From: JALEFZ01 sp039817415
GTDB lineage: Bacteria; Bacteroidota; Bacteroidia; J057
Reading direction: 5' to 3'
DNA: 64,000 nucleotides
NCBI GenBank assembly: GCA_039817415.1
Contig: JBCBVV010000007.1
Coordinates: 124,001 to 188,000, forward strand
Position numbers and translations under genes: made by a program. Under the pieces are notes generated by a model. It made no database searches, had not been told where the DNA came from, and worked only from the letters and a program-made list of their open reading frames with translations. Positions 51,283 to 60,536 of the stretch are shown piece by piece; position 1 is the first letter of the stretch, and the number at the start of each line of letters is the position of its first letter.

Positions 51283-51335
51283 GGGAAATACATTTTCGAC
51301 GAAAATGGCCAAAAATGTACAATCTCGCAAACGCT

Positions 51336-52097
51336 CTATTCCCCGATGGCAATGAAGGTATTCCAGCCTTGGTACACACCCTTGAAGGGATTCATCATTT
51401 TGACAATGGATTGTACCACTTCGTCTATCCGCTCCAAGTACACAGCATCTTTTCTAGTTAATACAACCTCAACTTGGGTAGAGCCGCTCCTTTCTCTTAA
51501 TTGGGCAATCTCAAAGTTGGCTTTTCCAGCATGTCTAAGAAAGCGTTCAGCCATGTGCATGGCAGGAAATTGGCACTTATGTGCTACTTCTCTAGGAATT
51601 TCAGGGTTATCCCCTTGTGCAATGAGTTGGTCTACTACTTTTCGGTTAACGATGGATCGGTATTCTTGCTGAGTGGGGAAAAGGAACTCTTTGTAAAATG
51701 TCCATCCCGGATCGGATGTCGCCTGTGAAGTGAAGGAGAAGGTAAACCCATCCATGATTTCCGCCAAAATTCCCCTGTAGGCTGTTGTGGAAGCAGTGTA
51801 GAAATAAAAGGTCCGCTTCCCTGCGGAGGTATTCCTGGCTACATATAGCGCATCTAATTCTTCGCCTAAGACATCGGATAATTGGTCTTCAAGGATAAAG
51901 AGGACCTCCGCCTCAGACTGTGTGGTCAAGCCATGGGAGTCAGGCGACTGTAAATCAACAGCCACTTGCACCAAAAAGGGTTTGTTTTCAATGGGGAGAT
52001 GGTTGACCAAAGCAAGGTCAAGCATAATAGAGGCAATTTTGCCTTCTACTTTACAGAAATAAAAATCCCACTCAGGTTGAATCAGCACCATGTACAA
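51336..52097 (-). CDS. DUF695 / RraB-like protein (253 aa)
   Basis: The N-terminal ~125 residues show a DUF695 pattern: W-D-F-Y-F-C-K-V-E-G-K-I-A-S-I, then V-A-V-D-L-Q-S-P-D-S-H-G-L-T, and R-T-F-Y-F-Y. The C-terminal ~100 residues resemble the ribonuclease-E-inhibitor RraB family in arrangement: W-T-F-Y-K-E-F-L-F-P-T-Q-Q-E, then L-I-A-Q-G-D-N-P-E-I-P-R-E-V-A-H-K and H-M-A-E-R-F-L. It is a soluble cytosolic protein. In other Bacteroidota these two domains occur together, but the function is not known. It stands alone after the MORN/TonB pair. Confidence 0.7.
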   Translation of the reverse strand: MYMVLIQPEWDFYFCKVEGKIASIMLDLALVNHLPIENKPFLVQVAVDLQSPDSHGLTTQSEAEVLFILEDQLSDVLGEELDALYVARNTSAGKRTFYFYTASTTAYRGILAEIMDGFTFSFTSQATSDPGWTFYKEFLFPTQQEYRSIVNRKVVDQLIAQGDNPEIPREVAHKCQFPAMHMAERFLRHAGKANFEIAQLRERSGSTQVEVVLTRKDAVYLERIDEVVQSIVKMMNPFKGVYQGWNTFIAIGE

Positions 52098-52508
52098 ACT
52101 AAACTTTCAAATAATCTACAGGAATGGTCTATCTAAGAACGGGGATGTGTTTGGCTAGGTTAATTACCATTATCGAAAAGAGTGCCAAAATTTATGTGCG
52201 TTTAAGATTTTCCAGTAGGGGGTAGAAACAACGCTGGCAGCACTTTTGAAAGCGAATGGGTTTGTGTCAAGCAACGATAGCAATTATTTCAGGTAAAGTA
52301 TAAGCCAGCAGGCTCAACGGTTAATAGTAAAGGGAGTTTGGGCATAAAGCCGATAGTTGAAAATACCTTTATTCCCCGAAAATTGTGGATATGATTATTT
52401 TTTTCCGTGGATAACTATGGGTTTATTAGGATTATTAGGGATTTTTCGTCCATTTTCTTAATTTTTAGCGTACAGAAAAATCTCTGAGGCGATAATAAAT
52501 TGATCTGA
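52098..52508. other. Non-coding region upstream of parA, with two DnaA-box-like words
   Basis: No credible ORF. Two near-consensus DnaA boxes are seen: TGTGGATAT at 52384-52392 and CGTGGATAA at 52406-52414, each one mismatch from TGTGGATAA. No AT-rich unwinding element or cluster of further boxes supports a full oriC. Confidence 0.35.
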
Positions 52509-53270
52509 ATGAGTGTAATATCAATTGCCAATCACAAAGGAGGCGTAGGAAAGACCACTACCTCTGTTAACCTTGCAGCGGGTCTTTCAAGATCGGGATA
52601 TAGTGTGTTGTTGATTGACATGGATCCCCAGGCCAACGCTACCTTTTGCTTTGGGCTGAAAAAACAGGATCGTACCATCTATCAGGTACTGGCATTTCAG
52701 GATGATCCTTCCAAGGCTATCCAGCAGATTGATGCCAACCTGAGTCTGATCCCTGCTTCGGTACACTTGGCAGGCTTCGAAAAGAATTCTGAAGTGGGAA
52801 AGGAGTTTATCCTGCAAGAAGCATTGGAAGAGACCCGTAACCAATTTGATTTCATCCTTATTGACTGTCCTCCCTCGCTGGGCTCTTTGACAGTATCGGC
52901 TTTGACCGCAAGTGATTATTGTATTGTAGCCCTACAGCCAGAGATGTTGGCTCTCAAGGGAATGGATGATTTCATTAAAATCCTTAGAACTGTCAGAACA
53001 CGGATGAATCGTAACCTAGATTTGCTAGGCGTCTTGATCACACAGTTTGACAACAGAAAAGTATTGCATAGGGATGTAATGGAACTGGCATTGAAGCGAT
53101 ACGGCGATGCCGTTTTTCATACCTACATCCGAGGAAATGTTGCCCTAGCTGAATCACAAAGCATGGGACAACACATTTTCGAATATGATGCCCTTTGCCA
53201 CGGTGCAGAGGATTATATGGCCCTTACCAAAGAAGTTGTGCAACGGTTGAGCCCTGAGCTTGCCGTATGA
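52509..53270 (+). CDS. parA: ParA/Soj-family partition ATPase
   Basis: A typical ParA of 253 aa: deviant Walker A K10-G-G-V-G-K-T-T, I-D-M-D-P-Q-A-N, Walker B F-I-L-I-D-C-P-P-S and the conserved L-Q-P-E. These dimerise on ATP and pattern DNA or protein cargo over the nucleoid. No parB gene or parS-like site is seen beside it; the next gene, 13 bases downstream, encodes an unusual 153-aa protein that could be its partner. It may act as an orphan ParA for cargo positioning rather than chromosome partition. Confidence 0.93.
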   Translation: MSVISIANHKGGVGKTTTSVNLAAGLSRSGYSVLLIDMDPQANATFCFGLKKQDRTIYQVLAFQDDPSKAIQQIDANLSLIPASVHLAGFEKNSEVGKEFILQEALEETRNQFDFILIDCPPSLGSLTVSALTASDYCIVALQPEMLALKGMDDFIKILRTVRTRMNRNLDLLGVLITQFDNRKVLHRDVMELALKRYGDAVFHTYIRGNVALAESQSMGQHIFEYDALCHGAEDYMALTKEVVQRLSPELAV

Positions 53271-53283
53271 TTGAATAGAGCGG

Positions 53284-53745
53284 ATGGCAAAGAAATTTTT
53301 GGACGCATTAGCAGATGCATTTGAGGACGATGTATTGACAGAGGTAATTCCTTTGCAAGAGAGACCTGCACGCCAAACGCCCAATAGGCGTAAGAAAAGG
53401 TTTGTAGAGAGCCTCGATGAAACCCTCGGGCAAAAAACCAGTACCCGTAAGCCGAAAGGAAAAGGCAATAGAAAGCGCAGAAAATCGCTCCTTGATACCA
53501 TGGAGGAGGCGCTTGATAATGATGTATTCGATCAGATTTTTCCTGAAGCTAAAAACAGACCTACCAAGAGAGGCAAGACCTTTGAGCATGAACCCGAAAG
53601 CCCCTTCAGTACGATGATTACCACCAAAGTATTGGACAGAGCCAGAGAGATTGCCCTCCAAAAAGGAATTAGGGTCAAAGATGTGATCAACATGGCCCTA
53701 AGCCTGTATGTAGACAAAGAATTAGATGATAACGCTGATCTGTAG
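53284..53745 (+). CDS. ParA-linked protein with repeated motif and RHH-like C-terminus (153 aa)
   Basis: The first 90 residues contain two aligned 19-residue motifs: F5-L-D-A-L-A-D-A-F-E-D-D-V-L-T-E-V-I-P and L69-L-D-T-M-E-E-A-L-D-N-D-V-F-D-Q-I-F-P, with a shorter related one (F40-V-E-S-L-D-E-T-L). They are joined by basic linkers (R-R-K-K-R, K-G-K-G-N-R-K-R-R-K). Residues ~108-148 (S-T-M-I-T-T-K-V-L-D-R-A-R-E-I-A) look like a ribbon-helix-helix DNA-binding unit. It may be a ParA partner that binds DNA and ParA through the repeated motif. This is not a known ParB type. Confidence 0.75.
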   Translation: MAKKFLDALADAFEDDVLTEVIPLQERPARQTPNRRKKRFVESLDETLGQKTSTRKPKGKGNRKRRKSLLDTMEEALDNDVFDQIFPEAKNRPTKRGKTFEHEPESPFSTMITTKVLDRAREIALQKGIRVKDVINMALSLYVDKELDDNADL

Positions 53746-53772
53746 GGAGAAGATGTTTAGGAGAGAAAATGT

Positions 53773-53803
53773 AAGCTGCTTATGAAAATAGGCAGCTTTT
53801 TTG
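53773..53803 (+). terminator. Terminator of the parA pair
   Basis: AAGCTGC (53773-53779) pairs with GCAGCTT (53792-53798), followed by a T run. Confidence 0.72.
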
Positions 53804-53861
53804 TTTGAATGCGAAAAGGCCCAGAGGTGGCTTGGGAAGATAGCTTCCAGTACCCAGCCAA

Positions 53862-54011
53862 TTAGACAAGAAATACCGGATCGTCGTCTTCAAGCTCTCT
53901 TCGTGGCTCTACGACTTTTCTGTTGTTTTGATACTCTTGGAAGAGACCAAAGACGGCTGCAGCGAAAAACAGACCCCAGAGCAGGAAGATGATAGTATCA
54001 ATTAGAAACAT
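53862..54011 (-). CDS. Small single-helix membrane protein (49 aa)
   Basis: A short minus-strand frame: M-F-L-I-D-T-I-I-F-L-L-W-G-L-F-F-A-A-A-V-F-G-L-F, a membrane helix, then Q-E-Y-Q-N-N-R-K-V-V-E-P-R-R-E-L-E-D-D-D-P-V-F. The shape is a small inner-membrane protein with a charged cytosolic tail. The longer plus-strand frame in the same place has no such protein-like features and is judged a shadow. Function unknown. Confidence 0.5.
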   Translation of the reverse strand: MFLIDTIIFLLWGLFFAAAVFGLFQEYQNNRKVVEPRRELEDDDPVFLV

Positions 54012-54489
54012 AGTCTTTTTGATGTAAGAACATTCGGATTTTCGTCCGTTTTACTTTTTACAATAAATACGCCAATACTCCCTCTTTCCCACCTTGATTT
54101 TGCTTAAATGTTATGTTTACGGCTTGAACGGCTCGAAAAGCTGGTCCAATGGTCATTGTATTTTCAATTATCGAAAATATTCGAATTCGAAACAAAGTGC
54201 CTTTTATATTTTTCCTACATCGTCAAATATTTTAGGCAAACATAGCTTTAAAGGCTGGAAATTGATGTTAATGGAGAAGTTTGATTTTGGACGAAAAGAA
54301 CTTAGCTCATTTCAGAGCGGGATGTAATATTTTCTAGCTGTTCGCAATTTTGACGCAAGTGTACAGAAAAGTTACATTAACCAAAGTTTAACATTTGCCC
54401 ACTCGCATCTTGAAGTGAAAAAAAATAGTTTTGTTGCCAAAACTAGCCTACCGGAATAGTTCTGTAGGTCAATTCTTTTGGTTTCGCTT
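54012..54489. other. Non-coding region upstream of the MoxR gene
   Basis: AT-rich with no convincing gene. A 77-codon plus-strand frame (54094-54327) has no strong sequence features and is left out. The region must hold the moxR-like gene promoter and that of the divergent small membrane protein. Confidence 0.35.
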
Positions 54490-55491
54490 ATGAATTCTAC
54501 ATCAGCACCTGACATCAGGGCTCTTAACGAAAAAATTCAAATCCAGAGCGCCTTCCTTGATATCCTGAAAATGGAAGTTGAAAAGGCGATCATTGGTCAG
54601 TCATATATGATCGAGCGGTTGCTTCTTGGTCTGCTATCTGGTGGGCATGTGCTACTAGAAGGTGTGCCAGGTCTAGCCAAGACCCTCGCCATCAAATCCC
54701 TTTCCAAGGCAGTTGATGCATCCTTCAGCAGAATCCAGTTTACGCCTGATCTACTGCCCGCTGATGTCTTGGGAACCATGATTTATAACCAAAAGACCCA
54801 GGAGTTCTCTGTTAAGCAAGGGCCTATCTTTGCCAATTTTATTCTTGCAGATGAGATCAACCGTTCTCCAGCCAAAGTTCAGTCTGCATTATTGGAAGCC
54901 ATGCAAGAGAGACAGGTTACTATTGGGGAGAACACCTATAAGCTTCAGGAGCCTTTCCTCGTATTGGCTACTCAAAATCCAATTGAGCAAGAAGGGACCT
55001 ATCCCCTGCCAGAAGCCCAGGTTGACCGTTTTATGCTGAAATGTGTCATCAGCTATCCTACACTGGAAGATGAGCGACTCATTATTCGTCAAAACGTCAA
55101 CAACACCAAGATAGATATCAAGCCTGTGGTTACGATGCAAGATATTCTGATTGCAAGAAGCGCAGTTCGTGAAATCTACATGGATGAAAAAATCGAACAA
55201 TATATTCTGGATATTGTCTTCGCTACACGTGCGCCCAAACATCCTGAATTGGAGAAGTTGAAGGCACTTGTCAATTATGGTGGTTCGCCTAGAGCATCCA
55301 TTGCCCTAGCCCTTTCTGCCAAGGCCTATGCCTTCATCAAACGTAGGGGGTATGTCATTCCCGAAGACGTAAGAGCGGTAGCTTTTGATGTCCTTCGCCA
55401 CAGAATTGGATTGACTTATGAAGCCGAAGCAGAAAACATCACGACAGAGCAGATTATTAAGGAAATTCTGGATGTAGTAGAAGTGCCTTAG
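54490..55491 (+). CDS. MoxR-family AAA+ ATPase (333 aa)
   Basis: Start at the ATG 54490 (M-N-S-T-S-A-P-D). Walker A G58-V-P-G-L-A-K-T65, Walker B F-I-L-A-D121-E-I-N-R, then sensor 1 (A-T-Q-N-P-I-E-Q-E-G-T-Y-P-L-P-E-A-Q) typical of MoxR, and the sensor 2 region G-G-S-P-R-A. MoxR ATPases act as chaperones that insert cofactors or activate VWA-domain partners, often encoded next to them. No VWA or DUF58 gene lies within reach here; the next gene is a histidine kinase after a strong terminator. Confidence 0.93.
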   Translation: MNSTSAPDIRALNEKIQIQSAFLDILKMEVEKAIIGQSYMIERLLLGLLSGGHVLLEGVPGLAKTLAIKSLSKAVDASFSRIQFTPDLLPADVLGTMIYNQKTQEFSVKQGPIFANFILADEINRSPAKVQSALLEAMQERQVTIGENTYKLQEPFLVLATQNPIEQEGTYPLPEAQVDRFMLKCVISYPTLEDERLIIRQNVNNTKIDIKPVVTMQDILIARSAVREIYMDEKIEQYILDIVFATRAPKHPELEKLKALVNYGGSPRASIALALSAKAYAFIKRRGYVIPEDVRAVAFDVLRHRIGLTYEAEAENITTEQIIKEILDVVEVP

Positions 55492-55521
55492 GCGAAATAT
55501 TGAAGGAAAAAGATATTTTTT

Positions 55522-55556
55522 AAGTCCTGCCCGTGTTTTTTCGGGCAGGACTTTTT
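55522..55556 (+). terminator. Strong terminator after the MoxR gene
   Basis: AAGTCCTGCCCG (55522-55533) pairs perfectly with CGGGCAGGACTT (55542-55553) and ends in TTTTT. Confidence 0.9.
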
Positions 55557-55652
55557 GCTTAAAAAAACGTCCTTTCTTTTATTTCGTTCTATAATAGGTC
55601 GTTATGCAACGAATCTTCCCCGATTCTGTCTATTTTAAAGTTTGTTTGGAGA

Positions 55653-57704
55653 ATGTCATTCATGGAAAGGAAACTGATTTACCCCATCTTGACAATGATT
55701 TTTTGCCTTTTTTGCTTGGGAGCAATAGGGCAGGACATTGATGCCTTGAAGGATAAAGCGAAGAAGGCCGATGGGATTGAAAAATTGAAAACCTTAATCG
55801 CAGTCGCAGATGCTCACTACAATAGAAATGAATTAGAAGCTGCGCGGGACTGGGGGGACTATTCCATTGAATTAGCCAATAACCTTGGGAAAAAGGATTT
55901 TCAGGCTGAAACCATGAACTATACCTCCCTTGACCTGATTCCACTCAAGGCAGATGCTTATCTCATCCTTGGAAAAACCTACAAAAAGCAAGGTCGTGAA
56001 AGTCGGGCCAATCGACACTTTCGGTATGCCCTTCGCTTTTCTGAAGCGATTAAGTATGATAAGGTAACTGAGGAAGCCAAAAAAGAAATGGAAGGCCTCA
56101 ACCAGGGAGCGGGCAATAAATTCCTTGACAGGTCTTTGGAAGGCCTGAAATCCACCACAGAGGAGCTCATTGAGAAAGTAAAAGAATCTATTGACGAAGA
56201 AGATGAGCAAAAAATATATTTGGTCAGAGGAGAAACCAAGGAAAACCTTGGCAGGAGGGCAGAAGAGGTAGGAAAGCCTGTAAAGGCCATAGAACACTAC
56301 GAAGGGGCTGCTGAGCTCTACCAAAAGGGGGGAGACTCCATTAAGGTCCGCATTATGCTGAATCGTATCGCCAGTTTGTATGCTCGCTTAGGCAATGAGG
56401 AGCGCGCCAGTCAATATGCAGATTTGAGCAAAGGAGGGGATCAGGAAATTGATGCGATCTTATTAGAATCAGCGGCTGTAAAAGCTCCAGAAGAGCATGC
56501 AAAAGATCTGGAGGAGATGAGCGATGATCTGACAACAGATATCAAATCCGCCAAAATTAGGACCGACTCTCTGAGGTTGGCATTGGAAGTACATCATGCC
56601 AAAGGGAATACCAAGGAATTCAAGAAAAGCCTTCAAAAATACGAAGAAAGTAAAAGTGAACTGGACTCATTAACGGCCAAAAATGCCTTGATGCAGTCCG
56701 AACTCCTCAATACGAAGCAGGAACTAGAGCTCATCGAACTGAAAAGAACTGAAGAAAAATCTTTTCGAAATTGGTTGTTATTCTCCCTGGGTCTTATCCT
56801 GTCTTTCTTGGCGATTCTGGGGATACTTTTTGTTCAGCGTAGAAGAAACCACAGAAAACTTCAAGCGGCTTTTTCAGAATTGGATGAAACACACAAGCAG
56901 CTAAAAGAGACACAGACCCAATTGGTATCCTCTGAAAAAATGGCCTCGCTGGGGCAGTTGACAGCGGGAATCGCCCACGAAATCAACAATCCTATCAACT
57001 TCATCTCTGGCAATATCATGCCCCTTCGATCTGATATCGAAGACATCCTCTCCATTTTGAAAAAGTATGAGGAGGCAATTGAGAAGTTTGAGTTAGAGGA
57101 AAATTTCATCGAGGTAGAGCAACTCAAAAAACAGCTCGAAATCGATTATATAACCGAGGAAATAACCGAACTCATTTCCGGCATTGATGAAGGAGCCGAA
57201 CGTACCACCGAGATTGTAAAAGGGCTAAGAAATTTTGCCAGGATGGATGAAAATGAAATCAAAGCCTTTGACATTCATGCGGGCTTAGATTCTACCCTCT
57301 CACTCTTGCGCAACCAGCTAGGAGATGTCCAGGTATTAAAAGACTACAGTGATATTCCCAAGATGGAGGCTTTTCCTGGTAAGTTGAATCAGGTCTTTAT
57401 GAATATCCTGACCAATGCCCTTCAAGCCATGCCGGATGGAGGAATTCTCAACATTAAGACTCGTTCTGAGGACGAAAGGGTTTTTATAACCATCCGTGAT
57501 ACAGGGATTGGGATGACGGAAGACGTCATTTCAAGGGTATTCGAGCCCTTCTTTACCACCAAACCTGTAGGGGAGGGTACAGGACTTGGTATGTCTATAA
57601 CCCACGGTATTATACAAGCCCACCATGGGGACATTGAAATCGACAGCACACCCGGCCAAGGGACGGAAATAACCCTTAGCTTTCCTCTCAAACAACTCGT
57701 TTAG
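55653..57704 (+). CDS. TPR-containing sensor histidine kinase (683 aa)
   Basis: A signal peptide (I-F-C-L-F-C-L-G-A-I-G-Q) is followed by TPR-like helices over ~residues 30-330 and a membrane helix (residues ~373-395: N-W-L-L-F-S-L-G-L-I-L-S-F-L-A). Then come a coiled coil, the phosphoacceptor H442 (I-A-H-E-I-N-N-P), and the ATP-binding part with N box (N-I-L-T-N-A-L-Q), D-T-G-I-G-M and G-T-G-L-G-M-S. The periplasmic TPRs are the likely sensor. No response regulator gene is adjacent, so the partner is elsewhere. M4 is an alternative start. Confidence 0.92.
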   Translation: MSFMERKLIYPILTMIFCLFCLGAIGQDIDALKDKAKKADGIEKLKTLIAVADAHYNRNELEAARDWGDYSIELANNLGKKDFQAETMNYTSLDLIPLKADAYLILGKTYKKQGRESRANRHFRYALRFSEAIKYDKVTEEAKKEMEGLNQGAGNKFLDRSLEGLKSTTEELIEKVKESIDEEDEQKIYLVRGETKENLGRRAEEVGKPVKAIEHYEGAAELYQKGGDSIKVRIMLNRIASLYARLGNEERASQYADLSKGGDQEIDAILLESAAVKAPEEHAKDLEEMSDDLTTDIKSAKIRTDSLRLALEVHHAKGNTKEFKKSLQKYEESKSELDSLTAKNALMQSELLNTKQELELIELKRTEEKSFRNWLLFSLGLILSFLAILGILFVQRRRNHRKLQAAFSELDETHKQLKETQTQLVSSEKMASLGQLTAGIAHEINNPINFISGNIMPLRSDIEDILSILKKYEEAIEKFELEENFIEVEQLKKQLEIDYITEEITELISGIDEGAERTTEIVKGLRNFARMDENEIKAFDIHAGLDSTLSLLRNQLGDVQVLKDYSDIPKMEAFPGKLNQVFMNILTNALQAMPDGGILNIKTRSEDERVFITIRDTGIGMTEDVISRVFEPFFTTKPVGEGTGLGMSITHGIIQAHHGDIEIDSTPGQGTEITLSFPLKQLV

Positions 57705-57710
57705 GAATTC

Positions 57711-58730
57711 CTATTGCTTGATGATAGGCTGTAACTCTTTCGTTAGTTGATCAGCTACTAACTGATGTCCGATGAGATTCCAGTGTCCTACTCTATTGGT
57801 AATGGGCCATGAAATAGGACTGTCCACTGAGTCCAACCTAGGCGCGATTACCGTGCTTACATCAATGAAGGGAAAATCTGTCAAGAGTTCCTTCAACTCT
57901 GCTGGAAGAGGTTCCTTGTTCCTGTTGACAAAGATCGTTTGGGAAGGGTCAAGTGTCCCAATCATGGCAGGTATAATTTCTGGATAAGAGCTGAAATCAT
58001 AGGCTTCTGAAGATTCAGACATATCTACGGGAGGAGCAAACCAAGTGTAGACCTTGTCAAAAAGGATACTCGCTAATGGGACAGATTTTGTTTTCTTGGT
58101 TCCCTTTCTCATCATATCCACCAAAGCGGAGTTTTGGATGTAGGGCTGAATGGATTCGTAACGATCAATAGCCGCTTGTGGAAAGTTATTATCGACAATC
58201 GCTTTCCCATTTTCAATAGATACTTTAGGGCTAAGAGGATCGGTATGTTTCGGAAAAAAGTCAAAGGCAGAAACAAAGAACAGGTAATAATCTGGGGCAA
58301 AGCCATTGACAAGGTTTTCCTTCACGCAGTAGCAGTCTTCAAGATCTGCACCCGGCATACCAAAGTTCAATACTTCTACTTTCTGCTTAAGAGCTTCACT
58401 TAATTGATCCTCTAGCAAACTCCTGAAATGATGCCTTTCCATGACTTGCATGCCCGCTACATAAGAATCTCCTAGCAGAGCCAGCCTAAGTGTTTGGGGA
58501 CTTCTGTCTTTGGGATAGGCTTTTCCTAAATAACCGAATTCGTTAAAGGTTCCCATTCCCATCCCTTCATTGAACATAAGGAAATCGAGGGATGTGCGAT
58601 TCACTTTGCCTATTTCTGGATCAAAATTGGAGGTAGACACCATTCCTATACCTGAATATCTAACGAAAAATTCACAGCACAAAAGGGTTACTCCCAAGGC
58701 AAGTAGGCCAATGACAATCTGTTTAATCAT
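57711..58730 (-). CDS. SGNH/AlgX-like hydrolase or acetyltransferase partner (339 aa)
   Basis: An N-terminal membrane anchor (I-G-L-L-A-L-G-V-T-L-L-C-C-E-F-F) leads to an SGNH-type core: A-L-L-G-D-S-Y-V-A-G-M (nucleophile Ser), N-F-G-M-P-G-A-D, and V-G-H-W-N-L-I-G-H near the C-terminus supplying His. Located 12 bases after the MBOAT gene, as in alginate-, cellulose- and teichoic-type acylation systems, where it would transfer or remove acyl groups in the periplasm from the product handled by the MBOAT protein. The polymer cannot be identified here. Confidence 0.78.
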   Translation of the reverse strand: MIKQIVIGLLALGVTLLCCEFFVRYSGIGMVSTSNFDPEIGKVNRTSLDFLMFNEGMGMGTFNEFGYLGKAYPKDRSPQTLRLALLGDSYVAGMQVMERHHFRSLLEDQLSEALKQKVEVLNFGMPGADLEDCYCVKENLVNGFAPDYYLFFVSAFDFFPKHTDPLSPKVSIENGKAIVDNNFPQAAIDRYESIQPYIQNSALVDMMRKGTKKTKSVPLASILFDKVYTWFAPPVDMSESSEAYDFSSYPEIIPAMIGTLDPSQTIFVNRNKEPLPAELKELLTDFPFIDVSTVIAPRLDSVDSPISWPITNRVGHWNLIGHQLVADQLTKELQPIIKQ

Positions 58731-58742
58731 AATCTAGTCGCG

Positions 58743-60179
58743 TTAGAATTGGAAGTAAATAAAGGGTAGCGGATCTGCCTGAAACATGTAAATAAAAGTC
58801 GATAAGAGTAGGCCTACGAGGATACCAATAATGGCCCCCACAGATTTCATGTTTAGCAAATAAGTATGAGTACGCTGGGTGTATTCAAGCACATCCATAA
58901 GAATAACTACTGCTGCATATACAAGGGCAATAATGAGGAATCTGCCCCCATACTCCGTAGGTCGCCAGTCAATAATCCCTTGAAAATAGGCGGTAGTCAT
59001 TTCCCAAGAAGTAGAACGGAAAAATAGCCATGTAAACAGGACAAGAATAAAGGTAAATGCCATTTGTCCTATAGCTTTCAGGCTAGAAGGAAGGCTCGAA
59101 AAGTCTGCATTTTCCCTTCCAATTCTTTTGCCACGAAGGCTTAGTTTGTGAATGGCGAGGTAAATCCCATGTAATCCTCCCCAAATAACAAAATTCCAGC
59201 TTGCGCCATGCCACAGTCCTCCAAGGAGCATGGTAATCATGTTATTGATGTAGGTTCTTGTTTCTCCTTTTCGGTTTCCTCCCAAGGGAATATATAGGTA
59301 GTCTCTTAGCCAGGAAGAAAGAGAAATATGCCATCTTCGCCAGAATTCTGTTATGTTTCTGCTCATATAAGGCTGCTCAAAGTTTATCATCAACTCTACG
59401 CCTAGTAACTTTGAGCATCCTCTCGCTATTCGACTGTATCCAGAGAAATCTGCATATATCTGAATGGAAAACATAAAGAGGGCAAACAACAACTCTACTG
59501 AACTATAGTATTCAATGTTGCCGAAGATCGTATCAACGTATCTTCCAGAAGTATCTCCTATCATAACCTTCCTAAAAAGGCCTGTGATAATCAAGATGAT
59601 GCCTTGCTTTATTTGTTCTTTGGAGGGGGATAGCTTTTCGGATAAGGCTGGAAGAAGGTTGGAAGCTCTTTCGATCGGGCCAGCAACCAATTGAGGGAAA
59701 AAAGAAACAAATAGAGCGAAGTCAAGAAAATTTTTGGTAGGCTTAAGTTGCCCCCGATAAATATCGATGGTGTACGATAGTGTTTGAAAGGTGTAGAAGG
59801 AGATTCCTACAGGTAGGATGATGTTGAGATGTAAGAAATCTAAATCTCCCCCAAATTGACTGACAACCGCTTGAAAACTGTCTATAAAGAAGTTGAAATA
59901 TTTGAATACCGCTAGAATTCCCAAGTTGGAGAAAAGACTTACCATCAATAGGCGTTTTCTCTTCGTAGGGTTTTCCTCCCTATCCATGGCCTGCCCAATG
60001 AAAAAATCTATCACCGTGGAAAGAACCAGAAGAGAACAAAATCTGATGTCCCAATACCCATAGAAAAAGTAGCTGGCAAATAGTAGCCAAAGATTCTTAG
60101 AGGTTTTTGTGTTCAGAACATAGAATACGGGCAGGACTATTCCCAAAAAGAAGAAAAAAATGAAAGAGTTAAATAGCAT
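58743..60179 (-). CDS. MBOAT family membrane O-acyltransferase (AlgI/DltB-like)
   Basis: A multi-pass membrane protein with ~10 hydrophobic helices and the family hallmarks R-N-I-T-E-F-W-R-R-W-H-I-S-L-S-S-W-L-R-D-Y-L-Y-I-P-L-G-G and the conserved His in N-F-V-I-W-G-G-L-H-G. AlgI-type proteins carry acyl groups across the inner membrane for attachment to a polymer or lipid. It forms a two-gene unit with the SGNH protein downstream. The precise substrate (alginate, LPS, teichoic acid or other) is unknown; no biosynthesis genes lie nearby. Confidence 0.92.
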   Translation of the reverse strand: MLFNSFIFFFFLGIVLPVFYVLNTKTSKNLWLLFASYFFYGYWDIRFCSLLVLSTVIDFFIGQAMDREENPTKRKRLLMVSLFSNLGILAVFKYFNFFIDSFQAVVSQFGGDLDFLHLNIILPVGISFYTFQTLSYTIDIYRGQLKPTKNFLDFALFVSFFPQLVAGPIERASNLLPALSEKLSPSKEQIKQGIILIITGLFRKVMIGDTSGRYVDTIFGNIEYYSSVELLFALFMFSIQIYADFSGYSRIARGCSKLLGVELMINFEQPYMSRNITEFWRRWHISLSSWLRDYLYIPLGGNRKGETRTYINNMITMLLGGLWHGASWNFVIWGGLHGIYLAIHKLSLRGKRIGRENADFSSLPSSLKAIGQMAFTFILVLFTWLFFRSTSWEMTTAYFQGIIDWRPTEYGGRFLIIALVYAAVVILMDVLEYTQRTHTYLLNMKSVGAIIGILVGLLLSTFIYMFQADPLPFIYFQF

Positions 60180-60536
60180 ATGTTTTTCCCGCCTAGGGTG
60201 ATAGTAAATTGCTTGATATTAGGAATGATAGCCGATAATTCTAAAGCAAATGGCACCATTCCTTTACGTACATGAGGCTTCGGAAGTATAAGGTTACTTC
60301 TTAGGCTCAAAAGGACGGATCTCATGGAATTGGCTATGTAATGGGGGAGTAATAGTAGGTAAAAGGGCAAAAATAGTGCCCCTTATCATCGGAAAGACCT
60401 TGTTTTATGGCGTCCCAATATTAAGGATAACTAAGCAATTTATTTTCATTACGGGATGAATGGTAAATTATCTATCATCAAATAATAGATTCCTTTCCTG
60501 AACTATCCGGAGGAAATATGGATGTTTAAGCTAGAA
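60180..60536. other. Non-coding region between the MBOAT and sirtuin genes
   Basis: No convincing gene; a 77-codon minus-strand frame overlaps the start of the MBOAT gene and shows no gene-like features. Nothing else was recognised beyond presumptive promoter DNA for the MBOAT gene. Confidence 0.35.

Noticed and set aside
53801..53992. 63-codon plus-strand ORF
   Set aside because: Its opposite strand encodes a much more protein-like membrane peptide, and the plus frame follows directly on the parA-pair terminator.
54094..54327. 77-codon plus-strand ORF upstream of the MoxR gene
   Set aside because: AT-rich, no motif, no start context. Possible but unsupported.
60137..60370. 77-codon minus-strand ORF at the start of the MBOAT gene
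   Set aside because: It overlaps the clear N-terminus of the MBOAT gene in another frame and lacks protein features.
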